From Enchytraeus crypticus (taxonomy: Eukaryota; Annelida; Clitellata; Enchytraeida; Enchytraeidae): 64,000 nt of DNA. Positions within the stretch are counted from its first letter, which is position 1. Each line of letters opens with the position of its first letter. Both the position numbers and the translations under genes were made by a program. The notes under the pieces are model-generated. The model did not search any database. It had not been told where the DNA came from and was given only the letters and a program-made list of their open reading frames with translations. Shown here in pieces: positions 33,639 to 44,552 of this stretch. The stretch spans positions 708,501 to 772,500 of the forward strand of contig CAJHZI010000553.1 in assembly GCA_905160935.1 (NCBI GenBank). The letters run 5' to 3'.

Positions 33639-35880
33639 GGTTTAAAGTCCGTTTCCTCATACAAGGATGATGTCAGTGACGTCCCCCCATCACACGTCAC
33701 TACAAATCGATTCACCCCAAACAATCTGAAAAAACACGTGCTGAAGAGAAATAAAAGATCCTAAACAGTGCCGGTCCGGTGATAAAAAAAGCAGTCAGGC
33801 AAGATTAAATAAAATCTATGGTGGGAAGAGATGTGTTTTCAACTTAGAACGGGAAGTAGAAGTAGTAGAACATGAGCGAAGATCAGGAGGCAGAGAGTTC
33901 CAAACAGTAGGAGCGGAGAAAGAAAATGAACGTCTACCTAACGAAGTGAGAATATTAGGAATTTTGAGCAGTTTGGTATCAGAAGAACGAAGCTTATGAG
34001 AAGGTTGATATTGGATTAGGAGACCGGAAAGGTAAGAAGGTTTACCAAAAAGGAGTGTTTTGAAAGTTAAAAGAGCAATTTTATACTTAATTCTTTGAAC
34101 TAAAGGAAGCCAATGAAGGTTATTAAGCAGGGAAGTAGAGGTCTGTCGATTCTCGAGGCTTCAGCCTCGAGGATCGACAGACAACACGTGCTAGAGTATT
34201 TTGAACGCGTTGCAACGCATGAGAGAAGAAGAAGGTAAACCATATAGCAATAAGTTGCAGTAGTCAAGTTTAGAAGGAACTATTGAGTTGGCAAGAATTA
34301 TGGATGAATTTTTTATCAAGAGATGACGAATCTGGAAGAAAGATAAACAGACAGATGAGATATAAGATTTAAAATCAAGATTTTCATCAAACATGACACC
34401 AAGGTTTTTAGCTTTGGGAGTAGGATTGAGAGCAAGATTTTGAAAATAGATGGAGGAATTGGCAATTTTGGTTCTTTGCTGGGGAGTGCCGATTAAAAGA
34501 TATTCGGTTTTAGAGGGGTTGACAGAGAGACGATTGCTCCAAAGCCATGAATACACTTTGTCAAGAACAGAAGAAAGGTGTTGCAATTTCAAGTCAGAAT
34601 CTGAGCTAGAAAATGAGATGTACAGCTGAGTCTCATCAGCTTAGAAAAGAAATTTTATTGAAGCATTGTCTAAAACATAACTGAGTGGGGTAGTGCAGAG
34701 GGAAAGAAGTATAGGTCCAAGTACAGATCCTTGGGGCACACAACGAAGTAGAGGTAGTTCAGGGGAGCGTTCATTGTCTATAATAACAGATTGAGTGCGA
34801 CCAGAAAGATAGGAGGAGATCAGAGAGAAAGCGAAATCAGAGATACCAAAGCACGTTTTAAGTCTACTGGTAAGAATGTTATGATCGATGGTGTCGAAGG
34901 CAGCCGAAAGATCAAGTAGTACAAGGGCTGATACCTCTTGAGAGTTTAAGGCTAAGCAAGGGTCATTATGAATGCTGAGTAAGGCAGTTTCAGTGGAGTG
35001 AAGCTTTCGATATGCAGATTGGAAACAAGATAGAGAAGGAAAAGATTCAAGATGGCTGCATAAGCGAGTGTAGATTATTTTTTCCAAGATTTTGGAAATG
35101 AAATTTAAGTTGGAAATGGGACGATAGCTAGAAAGATCATCTTTAGGAAGTGATTGCTTTTTAAGCAGAGGAGAAACAACAGCATTTTAAAAAGTAGACG
35201 GAAAAATTCCTCCAGAAAGTGAAAGATTAACCAGATGGGTAATTGGAGGTAGGAGGGCATCAATGCAAGATTTAAGTAGTTTGGTTGGAATGGCATCTAG
35301 CGAGCAAGATGAGTCGGTAGAGCAGAGTATTAGATGACGGATTTCTTCAAGAGAAGCAGGTTTAAAATTTAACAGCAGAGGAGGATTTGGCATAGACGGA
35401 TATGAAATAGTCTCAGGACAGGGAGGAATAGAAGAACAGAGTCTGGTAATTTTGTCATCAAAGAAATTAAGAAAATTGCTGGCAAGAGTTGACGGAGAAT
35501 TGAAATTTGGAAGAAACTTAGGGATAGTGCAATCAAGAAGTGAATCAAGGGTTCCCCAAAGTTTTTTTGGGCAGTTTTGCTTCGGCAAGATCAAGTTCTT
35601 AAAGTAAGAACTCTTGGCGGAGGAGATCATATGATCAATAAACTTACGTTGTTTAACGTAGTTAGCCTTGATCGTGGGTTTTTGCATTTCAGGAGGATTT
35701 TTCTTATCTCTCCTATATTTTGATTCTAGTTCTATATTTTGATGCCGATAGAGGACAAGGCTATGGATGGATCGATAGAGAAGGAAGAGGTAGAATATGG
35801 TGGTGAGAGCTCCATACCAGCAAGTAGCTGGGCTGTTTAATCTGGGGCTGAATTTTATCGCTAGACGCTTTGCCATTTTG
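33604..35880 (-). pseudogene. L2-type LINE, linker to 3' end
   Basis: The most complete L2-type RT in the window. The - strand frames in order are: 35876-35187, linker and N-terminal RT (WYGALTTIFYLF; PKKLWGTLDSLL; LDAIPTKLLKSC); 35087-34641, palm with LLDLSAAFDTIDHN (motif A) and CVPQGSVLGPILLSLCTTPLS (motif B); 34592-34191, thumb with NRLSVNPSKTEYLLIGTPQQ, AKNLGVMFDENLDFKSYI and SKLDYCNLLLYGLP. The segment 34.64-34.59 kb that should carry FADDTQLY is frame-broken. The 3' UTR runs to a (TAA)n tail at 33604-33640 on +. The endonuclease is absent. A hairpin (34141-34182) disrupts the C-terminus. Confidence 0.85.
34141..34182. repeat. 20-bp hairpin with 2-nt loop inside the LINE
   Basis: Arms 34141-34160 and 34163-34182 are complementary with one mismatch. 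Confidence 0.9.
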
Positions 35881-35933
35881 ATGTTCTCATGGAATTTCTA
35901 CATACTTCTGAATTGCATTTAGAGCTTCCTTTC

Positions 35934-36152
35934 ACCACACTTAGGATCTACTCAACGGTCTTATCTGCTCTCAGATAAACCACTATCGTCTAAATCTAGT
36001 CGTAGAGTGAAGGGTTACCTGATCGATGTGATCCCCTAAGTCTAGTCGTAGAGTGAAAGGTCTTAAGAGACAAACCTTTCACTCTACGACTAGACTTAGA
36101 GGATCACATCGATGTGAGCAGATAAGACCGTTGAGTAGATCCTAAGTGTGGT
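35934..36152. repeat. nested palindrome, 36-bp outer and 40-bp inner arms
   Basis: Outer arms 35934-35969 and 36117-36152 are exact reverse complements. Inner arms 36022-36061 and 36074-36113 match with one mismatch around a 12-nt loop. A third partial copy of the inner arm is at ~35.99-36.01 kb in direct orientation. Confidence 0.9.
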
Positions 36153-36595
36153 AAGACTTTAGAGAACAGCGATAACGTTGTAAAAGGTGCCAACGCAGAG
36201 GCTAAATATTCTAGAATATAAAGGTTCTTATGGTAGAATTTCTAGAGTAGTTCTGTGGTCATTACTTTAATTTTAAGCGTCGGATTTCTACTATATGAAT
36301 TTGTGCGTACACTCATATATGCAAACTAGACATATATGCGATCGGAATATTTAATGTTGGGATTACATCTTGAGTTACTCAATTTTGCGCGTTAGAACTA
36401 TAGGATATTTTCGTTTCATTGTGCACTGTCTGTCAGTACTATTTAATTCGTGATTTATTTAATAAATTTAATTACATTTTTAAACACGTTTTCGTGATTG
36501 AAACCTTTAGGATAAATTCAGATAGCTATTCGAGGCCGGGGTCAATGCTTTTAAAATTATGGTAATTTAATGAACATTAGAGATCTTGACATCAA
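36153..36595. other. no gene recognised
   Basis: AT-rich sequence with a short CGAGGCCGGGGTCAAT motif at ~36.53 kb. No frame or repeat supports a call. Confidence 0.35.
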
Positions 36596-36599
36596 GAAT

Positions 36600-36735
36600 G
36601 TAGAGCCAATGTTAACGTTAGTTTTATCTTTCGAAAGCGATAGCAGTGACATGAGAGCCCAGGATTTGAAAACACACATACTGATCGGAGGTTGGATATC
36701 TTACCGATATCGCCAATAGCTTCACCCTGATGACT
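36600..36735 (-). mobile_element. tRNA-derived SINE (family A)
   Basis: On - : GGCGATATCGGTAAGATATC (A-box region), TTTCAAATCCTGGGCTC (B-box, first G lost) and ATCGCTTTCG in the body. Confidence 0.75.
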
Positions 36736-36839
36736 TAGTTGAGCAGACTTTGCGTGTCGTAGAAGGCAGCTACGCAGGATCGAGCGAGTGGACGATCTAG
36801 GAAACCACCTTAGAGATGGAGGCATTTTTCACAAAAAAA

Positions 36840-37885
36840 TTATATATAGCTTGTAATGCCAGAATAGGCATTGAGGTAAAGTATATCTAGTGTATATAAT
36901 TTAAGTATATGAGACAATCGTGTTGTGTCTAATTCACTGCTTTAATAAACTGCATATGACGTACGCGACTATATTAAAATATGAAGGTAATGAAAAATCA
37001 CCCCTGCAACCGGATTTTCCCCAACTACGACTTAAAATAAAGTGTGGATATGTACATCGTCTTGCAAATTTATAAACTTGTTGATCGATGGCGTGCTCAT
37101 TATGAAACTTGACTGCATGCTGTGAAACAATTTCTATGCACTTAAACAAGCATCAACTGCTTCTTGTCTGAATATTGTAATGAGAGAGAGAGAGGGGGGG
37201 GGGGGGGTGCTAAATTTCATGGCTAGTCGACACCTCAGGTGTCCCACAATTACGTAATGTAAATTATATTTCAAGTGCCCCTATAGGTTCAACGTAGGAA
37301 TTGAAATACTCGATAAATTGAATATCTTAATTAAAGTAATTGGTTCCATAAATGATGGAATTAATTTGGTTTTCTGCTTGTCGTCGGCAGACCTTACACA
37401 TGAAAGCGATAAAGGAACGATAATAAGAATAAATCTTAAGGACCGTTTCATCGCTTTACAGAATTTCCTCCCTGCATGAAAACTGCTGATCTATAATTCT
37501 TTTGAGTGATGTTAGTGCTGCTTAAAACAGCCATCGCCTGAATAGCTTTCACGCCATCTGTTGACAACATATGAAAATAAATCGTTTTCTTCAAACCAAT
37601 ATCGTTTTCTCTACTTGACAAATAATTGCATAGGCAGGATGATTTATCTGAATTGGATCGTTGGTTCTGAAAATGACATGTTAATGAAAAATGACATCTA
37701 ACGAAAACAGAGACTAGAATGTCATTTTAACTAAAGAAAAGGGTGTTAAATTTAATTTGGCAAGATCTACAATGTATTATATTACAATATTTATATATCT
37801 ACAATATTTGGCAATGTCTACAGCTGTATGGAGTCAAGATTAAACGTGGACTTTTCCTGAGTTATCGGAATATCATTATACTGAA
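36840..37885. repeat. no gene; GA and G-homopolymer tract at 37182-37206
   Basis: GAGAGAGAG runs into about 14 consecutive G. The rest of the interval shows no coding signal or repeat. Confidence 0.5.
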
Positions 37886-37888
37886 CTC

Positions 37889-38116
37889 ATTTATGCAATA
37901 TTCCTATATTGCATAAATGTTTTGCCTATAGTTCTAATTAAATTTCAAATCTCATGAATAATCGGATAGTATCGCTGATTATTTTATTGAATTTTCACTC
38001 GAAAAGATAGGGTCTACTTAATTGCTAAATATAAATAGGATTTAATTAGAACTATAGGCAATTTATGCAATATTCCTATATTGCATAAATGTTTTGCCTA
38101 TAGTTCTAATTAAATT
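37889..38116. repeat. 56-bp direct repeat carrying a hairpin, plus inverted arms
   Basis: 37889-37944 and 38061-38116 are identical. Each contains a 12-bp hairpin with a TCCT loop. The second copy is also preceded by an inverted 22-mer (38040-38061) complementary to 38094-38115, so direct and inverted duplication are combined. Confidence 0.9.
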
Positions 38117-38214
38117 CTTAATATTATTAAGTTCCTAGCATCATATAGTATTTATAATTGATCTATGTAGGGGTCTATATTTATTATACATGTGTATAAG
38201 TAAGGCAAGGCAAA

Positions 38215-38335
38215 GCTCATTTTAACGTCAGTTTCCTCACTAGAAAGCGATGTTAGCGTTGGGCGAACCCAGGATTTGAACCCAGCACATCCTCGGTCAA
38301 GCAACTTACCAACATCGCCGTTACGTGTATAATAT
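38215..38335 (-). mobile_element. tRNA-derived SINE (family A)
   Basis: - strand B-box GGTTCAAATCC, AAGCGATGT/ACATCGCTT body and TGAGGAAACTGACGTTAAAA tail are present. The A-box half is diverged. Confidence 0.7.
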
Positions 38336-38639
38336 GTACCATAGAGTATTATATAGAGACTGCTTCAATAATGACACCTCCAATGGACATTTTCCAAACG
38401 TTTTTTACCTGAATGGTACAAGATCGCCGCCTTCAAATTATTTAATTTATATTTGTCCCTTTACTTCACGAGCCTGGTCTCCATTGACTTCATTTTCTAA
38501 TTCAGAAACTGCCCTTCCTTCTGAACTTATTATTATTTTGTCCTGTATTACAATTTGACATTACATCGGTTAATTCAACTGTTAATTGCATCATTAATTC
38601 ACATTCGAAATTAATGTGTTTGAACGAAATTTGCAATCA

Positions 38640-39085
38640 CAAGTCTAAGTTGAAACTACACTTTCTACGCGCAACATTTTAATTGCACCTAAGTTAAGTT
38701 AAGTTGCACCTAAGTGATACATTACCCATTACACAGTTATGAAATTGCATCAAATCATCTGACCTATTAGTCGAATAATTGCTACTCAAAATGGGACTGA
38801 CTGGTCGAGCTTTTCATTCCATTTTAACTGCATATCAAACATCTGGAAGTGCATAAAAATAAGTGCAGATGGAATCTGTGCACGAATTTAACTGCACTTA
38901 AATGATACATTACCCACCTACACTGTGGTGCATTGCGCCAAATTATCTGCAAAATTGCTCGAATAACTGCTACTAAAATGGGACTGGTCGAGACTTTCAG
39001 GCAAATTTAACTGCAAATCAGACATAGAAGCTTGTGCATTAAAATAAGTATAGAATCGGTGCATAAACTTAACTGCACATAAGTG
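38640..39085 (-). repeat. two tandem units of the ~190-bp repeat, inverted relative to 10.67 kb
   Basis: On - the landmark CGACCAGTCCCATTTTAGTAGCA and its partner CGACCAGTCAGTCCCATTTTGAG are ~187 bases apart (20-base cores are conserved), each followed by TTATTCGA and a TTTG.GCAAT segment, as in the 10.67-11.09 kb pair. Confidence 0.6.
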
Positions 39086-39094
39086 ATATATGTA

Positions 39095-39275
39095 GCTGAG
39101 GAAGGCATAGGGGGCCGGCCTCGTCATAAGCAGAATTCCCAAAAGAATAATGGTATATGATAAGGAATGTTATAGATGATTTAAAGACCCACTCATATGT
39201 GGACATGAAGAGGAGTACGGATGATAGAGATGAGTGTTGGCGTTATATACCATGAACCTGCCAGTTGGTAGTGCG

Positions 39276-39323
<48 letters not shown>

Positions 39324-39375
39324 AAGAGAGAGAGAAAGAAAGAGAGGGAAAGAAAGAAAGAGAGAGAGAAAGAAA
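39095..39375 (+). pseudogene. RTE-like LINE 3' end with long (GA)n tail
   Basis: + strand GATGATTTAAAGACCCACTC followed by GAAGAGGAGTACGGATGATA and CCTGCCAGTTGGTAGTGCGA is the family 3' end. The (GA)n/(GAAA)n array runs 39271-39375. Confidence 0.65.
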
Positions 39376-39394
39376 TGATATATATTAAAGAAAT

Positions 39395-39935
39395 GATATA
39401 ATCCGTTTCCTCATCCTTGGATGATGTCAGGGACGTCCCACAGCACACATCACTACAGATCAATTCACCTAAATCAATCTACAAAAGAAATGAGATAAGG
39501 AGAAGTAAGGTCCTAAACGAAAGCCGGTCCAGTGATCAAAACTGGTCAGGGTAGATCGATTAGATCTACGATGGGAAAAGTTAAGTCTTAAGCTTACTAC
39601 AGAAAGTTCAAAGAGAACAAGAGCGAAGATATTTATTTCAGGTAAAGAGTTCCAGATTGTGGGTGCTGCATAAGAAAATGAACGTCTGTCTGCGCAATGA
39701 CGAGAATAATTTGGAACAGAGATTGAACAGAGATTATGCCAATTTTTGTTGGCATCAGTGGAACGAAGTGCACGTGAGGGACGATAGGGAAGAATTTCAG
39801 ATAAGTAAAAAGGCTTACAAAATCGCAGTTTTGAAAGATAATAGCGCTATTTAGTATTTTCTATAAATGATTAACAGGAAGCCAGTGAATACTGCGAAGT
39901 AGAGAAAGAGCGAGATTGAAGTCAAGTCAACTTGC
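39395..39935 (-). pseudogene. L2-type LINE 3' fragment
   Basis: On - the C-terminal/3' UTR region ends in GGACGTCCCTGACATCATCC, as in the 56.7-57.8 kb copy. No long frame remains. It abuts the opposite-strand RTE-like GA tail, so the two LINE ends face each other. Confidence 0.65.
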
Positions 39936-39941
39936 AAACAA

Positions 39942-40440
39942 CCAGTATTGTAAGAAGTACTCGGCAAAATACTTTAAATAAAAGTAATATTAATGGTTGG
40001 TAAAAGTTAAAGTAAAAAGTACTTATCAGAATTTGACTTAAGCAAAAAGTACAACGTACTCGACAAAAATGTAGTACTTTTGAGTAAAAAGTAAAAGTAC
40101 TCATACTTTAAAAAAAAATTTGTATACATTGAAATAATTGTTTTACACGTTCTCAAATTAGTTTCAAATAGGCCTAGATTGATTTTATTCTATTTTATTT
40201 TATTTGTTTTATTTTATTTTATTAAAAACGAAAACTTGGAAATAAACGCTGATTAAAATTTAAGTACTCGTCTAAAGTTTCTGAATTAAAATAATGTTCA
40301 ATTGCTCATGCTTCTCTAGAATTAAAAAATATTACATTTTATTAAGGATCCCTCCAGAATTAAATTTAAATTCGTATAGTATGACTTTAGTCGCAATATC
40401 TAGGCCTACTAATGCCTGCTTTAAACCTCTTATAGTGCCG
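39942..40440. mobile_element. possible hAT left end (AAGTACT family)
   Basis: The start CAGTATTGTAAGAAGTACTC and dense AAAAGTA.TTACT motifs to ~40.1 kb resemble hAT subterminal regions. A matching opposite end lies at 44.78-44.95 kb (complement CTGTGTTGTATAGTAACGAA). The two could be the ends of one 5-kb element filled by later insertions. The flanking 8-mers do not match. Confidence 0.35.
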
Positions 40441-40484
40441 GCAGCCACTTTCCAATTTTTCAGGAAGTAAAGCGGCAGTAAAAT

Positions 40485-40668
40485 CACAACGCCTCCAGGG
40501 CCCAGGGATATACAAGTATGTATATTTATTTATTTCATTTATCATAAGTAATAAATGGCAGAAAAATCACAACGCCTTAAGGGCCTACGGATATACATGT
40601 ATCCCTGTGTATATATATAGATACATGTATATCCCTAGGCCCTGGAGGCGTTGTGATTTATTAGGGAT

Positions 40669-40741
<73 letters not shown>

Positions 40742-40845
40742 CATATATATCCCTTGGCCATGGAGGCGTTGTGATTTATTATATATATTATATATATATA
40801 ATATATATTATATATATATATATATTATATATATAATATTATTAT
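40485..40845. repeat. four-copy inverted/direct CACAACGCC repeat with AT arrays
   Basis: ATCACAACGCCT.CAGGGCC occurs at 40485 and ~40565 on + and its complement (GGCC.TGGAGGCGTTGTGATT) at ~40640 and ~40757, separated by (AT)n. Each copy borders a GGGATATACATGTAT segment. Confidence 0.85.
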
Positions 40846-40848
40846 ACA

Positions 40849-41457
40849 CTGTGAGTCATAAAAAACATGTGCGCAGTATTTCGTCAACAACTTTGACACT
40901 TGTGAACCGATTTTGAAAATATTTTCAGAATTATAAAGAAGAAGAAAATAATTAATCTTAAATCTAGTTTCTGAGGCACTTTCGGTTTAATTTAAACAAT
41001 AGCAGACGATTTTACCAGCATAGTCTGTTTTTGTTGAAATTTAAAATTGATGTGATGTTTACTAATGAAGATAAAGCACTCATAAAAAACATATACCTCT
41101 TAAAGGGTTATGGCGCACATCGGTTGATTGTCGAATTTCCAACAAAAAACTGGACGCTGGAAGGGTTAGATTGTTTATTAAAGAAATTACGCCGGACTGG
41201 GAGCATCGATAGCAAGAAGGGCAGTGGACGACCGAAGAGCATAATAACTGAGCATTCTGTAGCGATTGATTTACTTAAACTGAATATTTTCAGTCACGCA
41301 TATTTTCAAGCACTGCTTCAACGCAAGAATAATAATTAACAGAGTTACTTAATGTTATTTTATAGCAAATGTTATCCTGATTATACCTATGCAAGAATTT
41401 AAAAAATCGGTTCACTGATACCAAAGTTATGGGCGAGAGACTGCCCACATGTGTGTG

Positions 41458-41462
<5 letters not shown>
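40849..41462 (+). mobile_element. mariner-like transposon, internally deleted
   Basis: The ends TATACACTGTGAGTCATAAA (left) and the complement of the right end TATACACACACATGTGGGCA share blocks including ATGTG.GCAGT, AACTTTG and GTGAACCGATTTT, i.e. ~70-bp diverged inverted repeats. The element sits between (TA)n arrays, consistent with TA targeting. Only the N-terminal part of a transposase is left. Confidence 0.65.
41031..41339 (+). pseudogene. mariner-type transposase N-terminal domain
   Basis: A 102-aa frame, in which MFTNEDKALIKNIYLLKGYG begins the first helix-turn-helix (possible start at codon 7 or 9). TLEGLDCLLKKLRRTGSIDS and KKGSGRPKS form the second helix and a GRPR-like minor-groove hook typical of Tc1/mariner DNA-binding regions. 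The frame then drifts into unrelated sequence and stops; the catalytic DDE/D domain is missing. In principle a DNA-binding-only peptide could be made, but there is no evidence for expression. Confidence 0.75.
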
Positions 41463-41517
<55 letters not shown>

Positions 41518-41524
41518 TCTGAGT

Positions 41525-42320
41525 CACAGTCTGCACCTGGATAAGTTTCGTAACTCAATCAGGAATTGTAAAATTTCTGATTGAGTTACGATTACGAAAT
41601 CTTTCGTTGATTTGTAATCAATTTGATTTCTTATTTTATCTCCGGGACTCTTCCAAGTATATCTTCTATTGTGCTGTTTGTACCACGTGTTAGCTATAAT
41701 TTGATTGTAGCTTTGGCACCAATTAATAAATCTTTCTCCTCGTTCATTACTCTTGCCGAGGCTATATTTTCTAACTATATTTCCATATTTCTCTTCTCCC
41801 ACTTTGGCATTCATATGTCCCATTATAATTACGATTTCTTGGCTTTTGCATTGGGATTTTGCTTTCTCTAAATCTTCAACAATCGCTCGATTTCTTCTTC
41901 CTCGCATTGGGCTGTGGGAGCATATACATATATGGAGGTAAAGTTTGGACAATCTCTTCTGTAATGGAATCGAAACTTGAGGCAACAGAGATGTGGTTCT
42001 ATAGAAGAATGCTACGTATATCTTATAAAGACAACGTTAAACATGAAGATTTTCTACAAAGAATGTCAATCTGTCGTTACCTTTTGAACCGAATACGAAG
42101 ACAACAGATGAAATTTTTCGGACACAATATGCGGAACAAAATAGTTGAAAATACCGTAGTGACAGGAATAATAGAAGGAAAAAGATGCAAGGGTCGACAA
42201 CGAATGACGTTTATTAAGAGTCTTAGCAAACGGATGCAATTAACTGAAACAGAGATGATCAGAACAACAATGAACAGAGACATATGGAGGAATATGACCA
42301 TGACCGCCCAGGCACGGCAC
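41525..42320. pseudogene. RTE-like LINE with 5' inversion
   Basis: The left part (41985-41600, - strand) encodes the endonuclease domain: IVIIMGHMNAKVGEEKYGNI, then GERFINWCQSYNQIIANTW and RRYTWKSPGDKIRNQIDY. The right part (~41935-42310, + strand) encodes the C-terminus: LEATEMWFYRRMLRISYKD, LLNRIRRQQMKFFGHNMRNK, then GIIEGKRCKGRQRM. Both belong to one RTE-like protein, head to head, with the RT between them absent. This is the product expected from twin-primed insertion: inverted 5' segment, internal deletion, intact 3' end. It ends in (AT)n. A 14-bp inverted repeat (41549-41562 / 41577-41590) sits in the left end. Confidence 0.8.
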
Positions 42321-42324
42321 TCAT

Positions 42325-42518
42325 ATATATATATGTTTATATATATATATATATATATATAAATATATAAATTATATATATATATATATACAATATATAA
42401 ATATATATATAAAATATATATATATAATATATATATATAAATATATAATATATATATATATATATATATACATTATATATATATATGTATATATATATAT
42501 AATATATATATGTATATA

Positions 42519-42572
<54 letters not shown>

Positions 42573-42575
42573 TTA
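42325..42575. repeat. AT-rich array
   Basis: (AT)n with ATATAA interruptions, 3' of the RTE-like copy and 5' of the next SINE. Confidence 0.9.
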
Positions 42576-42582
42576 GTCACTG

Positions 42583-42716
42583 GCTACAGCCAGTGGGGAA
42601 GTCGGTAAGATACTCGACCGCGGATCAGTTGATGCGGGTTCAAATCCTGGGCTCGCCCGTCACTGACATCGCTTTCGAGTGAGGAAACTGACGTTAACCT
42701 TAGCTTTTTAGCTTTA
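42583..42716 (+). mobile_element. tRNA-derived SINE (family A)
   Basis: Near-identical to the 30.78-kb copy: A-box region GGGGAAGTCGGTAAGATACT, B-box GGTTCAAATCC, and the tail GGAAACTGACGTTAACCTTA, then TAGCTTTTTAGCTTT and (AT)n. Confidence 0.9.
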
Positions 42717-42798
42717 TATATATATATATATATATATAAATGGTATATATATATATATATATATAATAAACATGGTATGACGTTAACCTTAGCTTTTA

Positions 42799-42840
<42 letters not shown>

Positions 42841-42841
42841 T

Positions 42842-42876
<35 letters not shown>

Positions 42877-42996
42877 AACATGGTATATATATATATATAT
42901 ATATAAAGCTAAAAAGCTAAGGTTAACGTCAGGTTCCTCACTCGAAAGCGACGTCAGTTCCCTCACTCGAAAGCGATGTCAGTGATATATATAAAT

Positions 42997-43043
<47 letters not shown>

Positions 43044-43069
43044 TAAACATGGTATATATATATATAAAG
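42717..43069. repeat. AT arrays with duplicated SINE tails
   Basis: Between the two inverted SINEs there are (AT)n blocks with AATGGTATAT and AATAAACATGGTAT landmarks, a + strand tail fragment (42779-42805) and a - strand tail fragment with an internal duplication (42906-42985). Confidence 0.85.
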
Positions 43070-43203
43070 CTAAAAAGCTAAGGTTAACGTCAGTTTCCTC
43101 ACTCGAAAGCGATATCAGTGACGGGCGAGCCCAGGATTTGAACCCGCATGAACTGATCCGCGGTAGAGCGAGTATCTTATCGACTTCGCCACTGGCTCCC
43201 TCG
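43070..43203 (-). mobile_element. tRNA-derived SINE (family A), inverted partner
   Basis: It mirrors the 42583-42716 copy on the opposite strand with intact B-box GGTTCAAATCC and A-box region. The two form an inverted pair ~350 bases apart. Confidence 0.9.
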
Positions 43204-43439
43204 CGCCGGTTAGTACTTTGTGGGCAACTACCTTGGAAGATCGAGTGTTGACAGCTTTGAAAGAAAAAATCCCGAAGGTGTTGGAAGGTTATTCTTAAAT
43301 ACGCACCGGCTGCAATTGATGCGCCAACGAAAGGCAACGATTGCTAATAACCATGGGGAGGAATGGAGGAAATAACGAAAACTACAAAAACAGAAACCAA
43401 GCAAGGAAACTATGTAGCATATGCGGTATGTTATGTGTG

Positions 43440-43906
43440 TAACTATGCGAACAGACAAAAAGAAAGATACAAAGATAAAGATAGTGAAAACTATGGTTTG
43501 GACCACGCTATTGTATGGTTGTGAAACATGGACCTTAAGGAAGGAAGATATTTGGAAACTGGAGGCATTGGAAATGCGGATTTGGAGAAGAATGGAGAGG
43601 ATTAGTTGGACTCAAAAGGCTACAAATGAAGAAATTCTAGAGAGAGTTGGCACAGATAGACAGTTGATAAATGTAATAGGAAATAGGAAATAGGAAGAAG
43701 AGTTGGATAGGACACATTCTAAGGGGGAAGGTCTATTAAAAGAGGTCATAGAAGGTAGAATGAAAGGAAAAAGAGGCAGGGGCAGGCCGAGATTAGGTAT
43801 GTTAGATGATTTAAAGACCCACTCATGTGTGAAATGAAGAGGAAGGCGGACGACAGAGAAGAGTGGAGGCGTATATACCTGGACCTGCCAGTAGGCAGTG
43901 CACTAT
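43440..43906 (+). pseudogene. RTE-like LINE C-terminus, 5'-truncated
   Basis: The + frame has TMVWTTLLYGCETWTLRKED, LEALEMRIWRRMERISWTQ, GTDRQLINVIGN, then after frame breaks GRGRPR, LDDLKTH and the 3' end CCTGCCAGTAGGCAGTGCAC. An (AT)n array starts at once (43907-43990). This is the common reference copy for the family's 3' half. Confidence 0.8.
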
Positions 43907-43975
<69 letters not shown>

Positions 43976-43992
43976 TTATATATATATATTTT
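43907..43992. repeat. (AT)n tail of the RTE-like copy
   Basis: AT array directly at the LINE 3' end. Confidence 0.95.
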
Positions 43993-43994
43993 GT

Positions 43995-44508
43995 AATAAT
44001 GAGGTATGTTTCTAATTTAGTCTAGGGATATTTCAGATGTATTCACTATATCACAAGTTGAAACTACCTCAGTTATCACGGTGAAATTAATCATAGAATT
44101 TTGGCTCCAAATTCTATACAATAACTTCTCTGTGTCTTATTCAATATTAAATACTAATATGATGACTTTGTTCTCCTAATAAAATACACCACATTTTATT
44201 ATACGCAAATACGCTATACTACACAAGTATACAAGTACACTTAGCCTAAGAAGTCACAGAAGACACAGGTAGAAGTCTCTCTCTCTCTCTCTCTCTCTCT
44301 CAACGTCTCTATCTTCTTGACACCAGGAGAAGCGTTCAGGTCAGGGTCTCAGCAAGAAGTAAGGAAGAATTCTATAGGGTTACATCCGAAGTCAACTAAT
44401 TAAAGGGCAAAGTATAGTAGATTGAAATACACAGTGTTGCCACTAAGAAAACAGCAAATACTATAATAACACGTATTTGCTACAATATATATATACTGTA
44501 TAGATATA

Positions 44509-44552
<44 letters not shown>

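Noticed and set aside
40485-40800. CRISPR-like spaced repeats
   Set aside because: Only four imperfect copies in mixed orientation separated by AT arrays, in a eukaryotic context; explained as inverted duplications.
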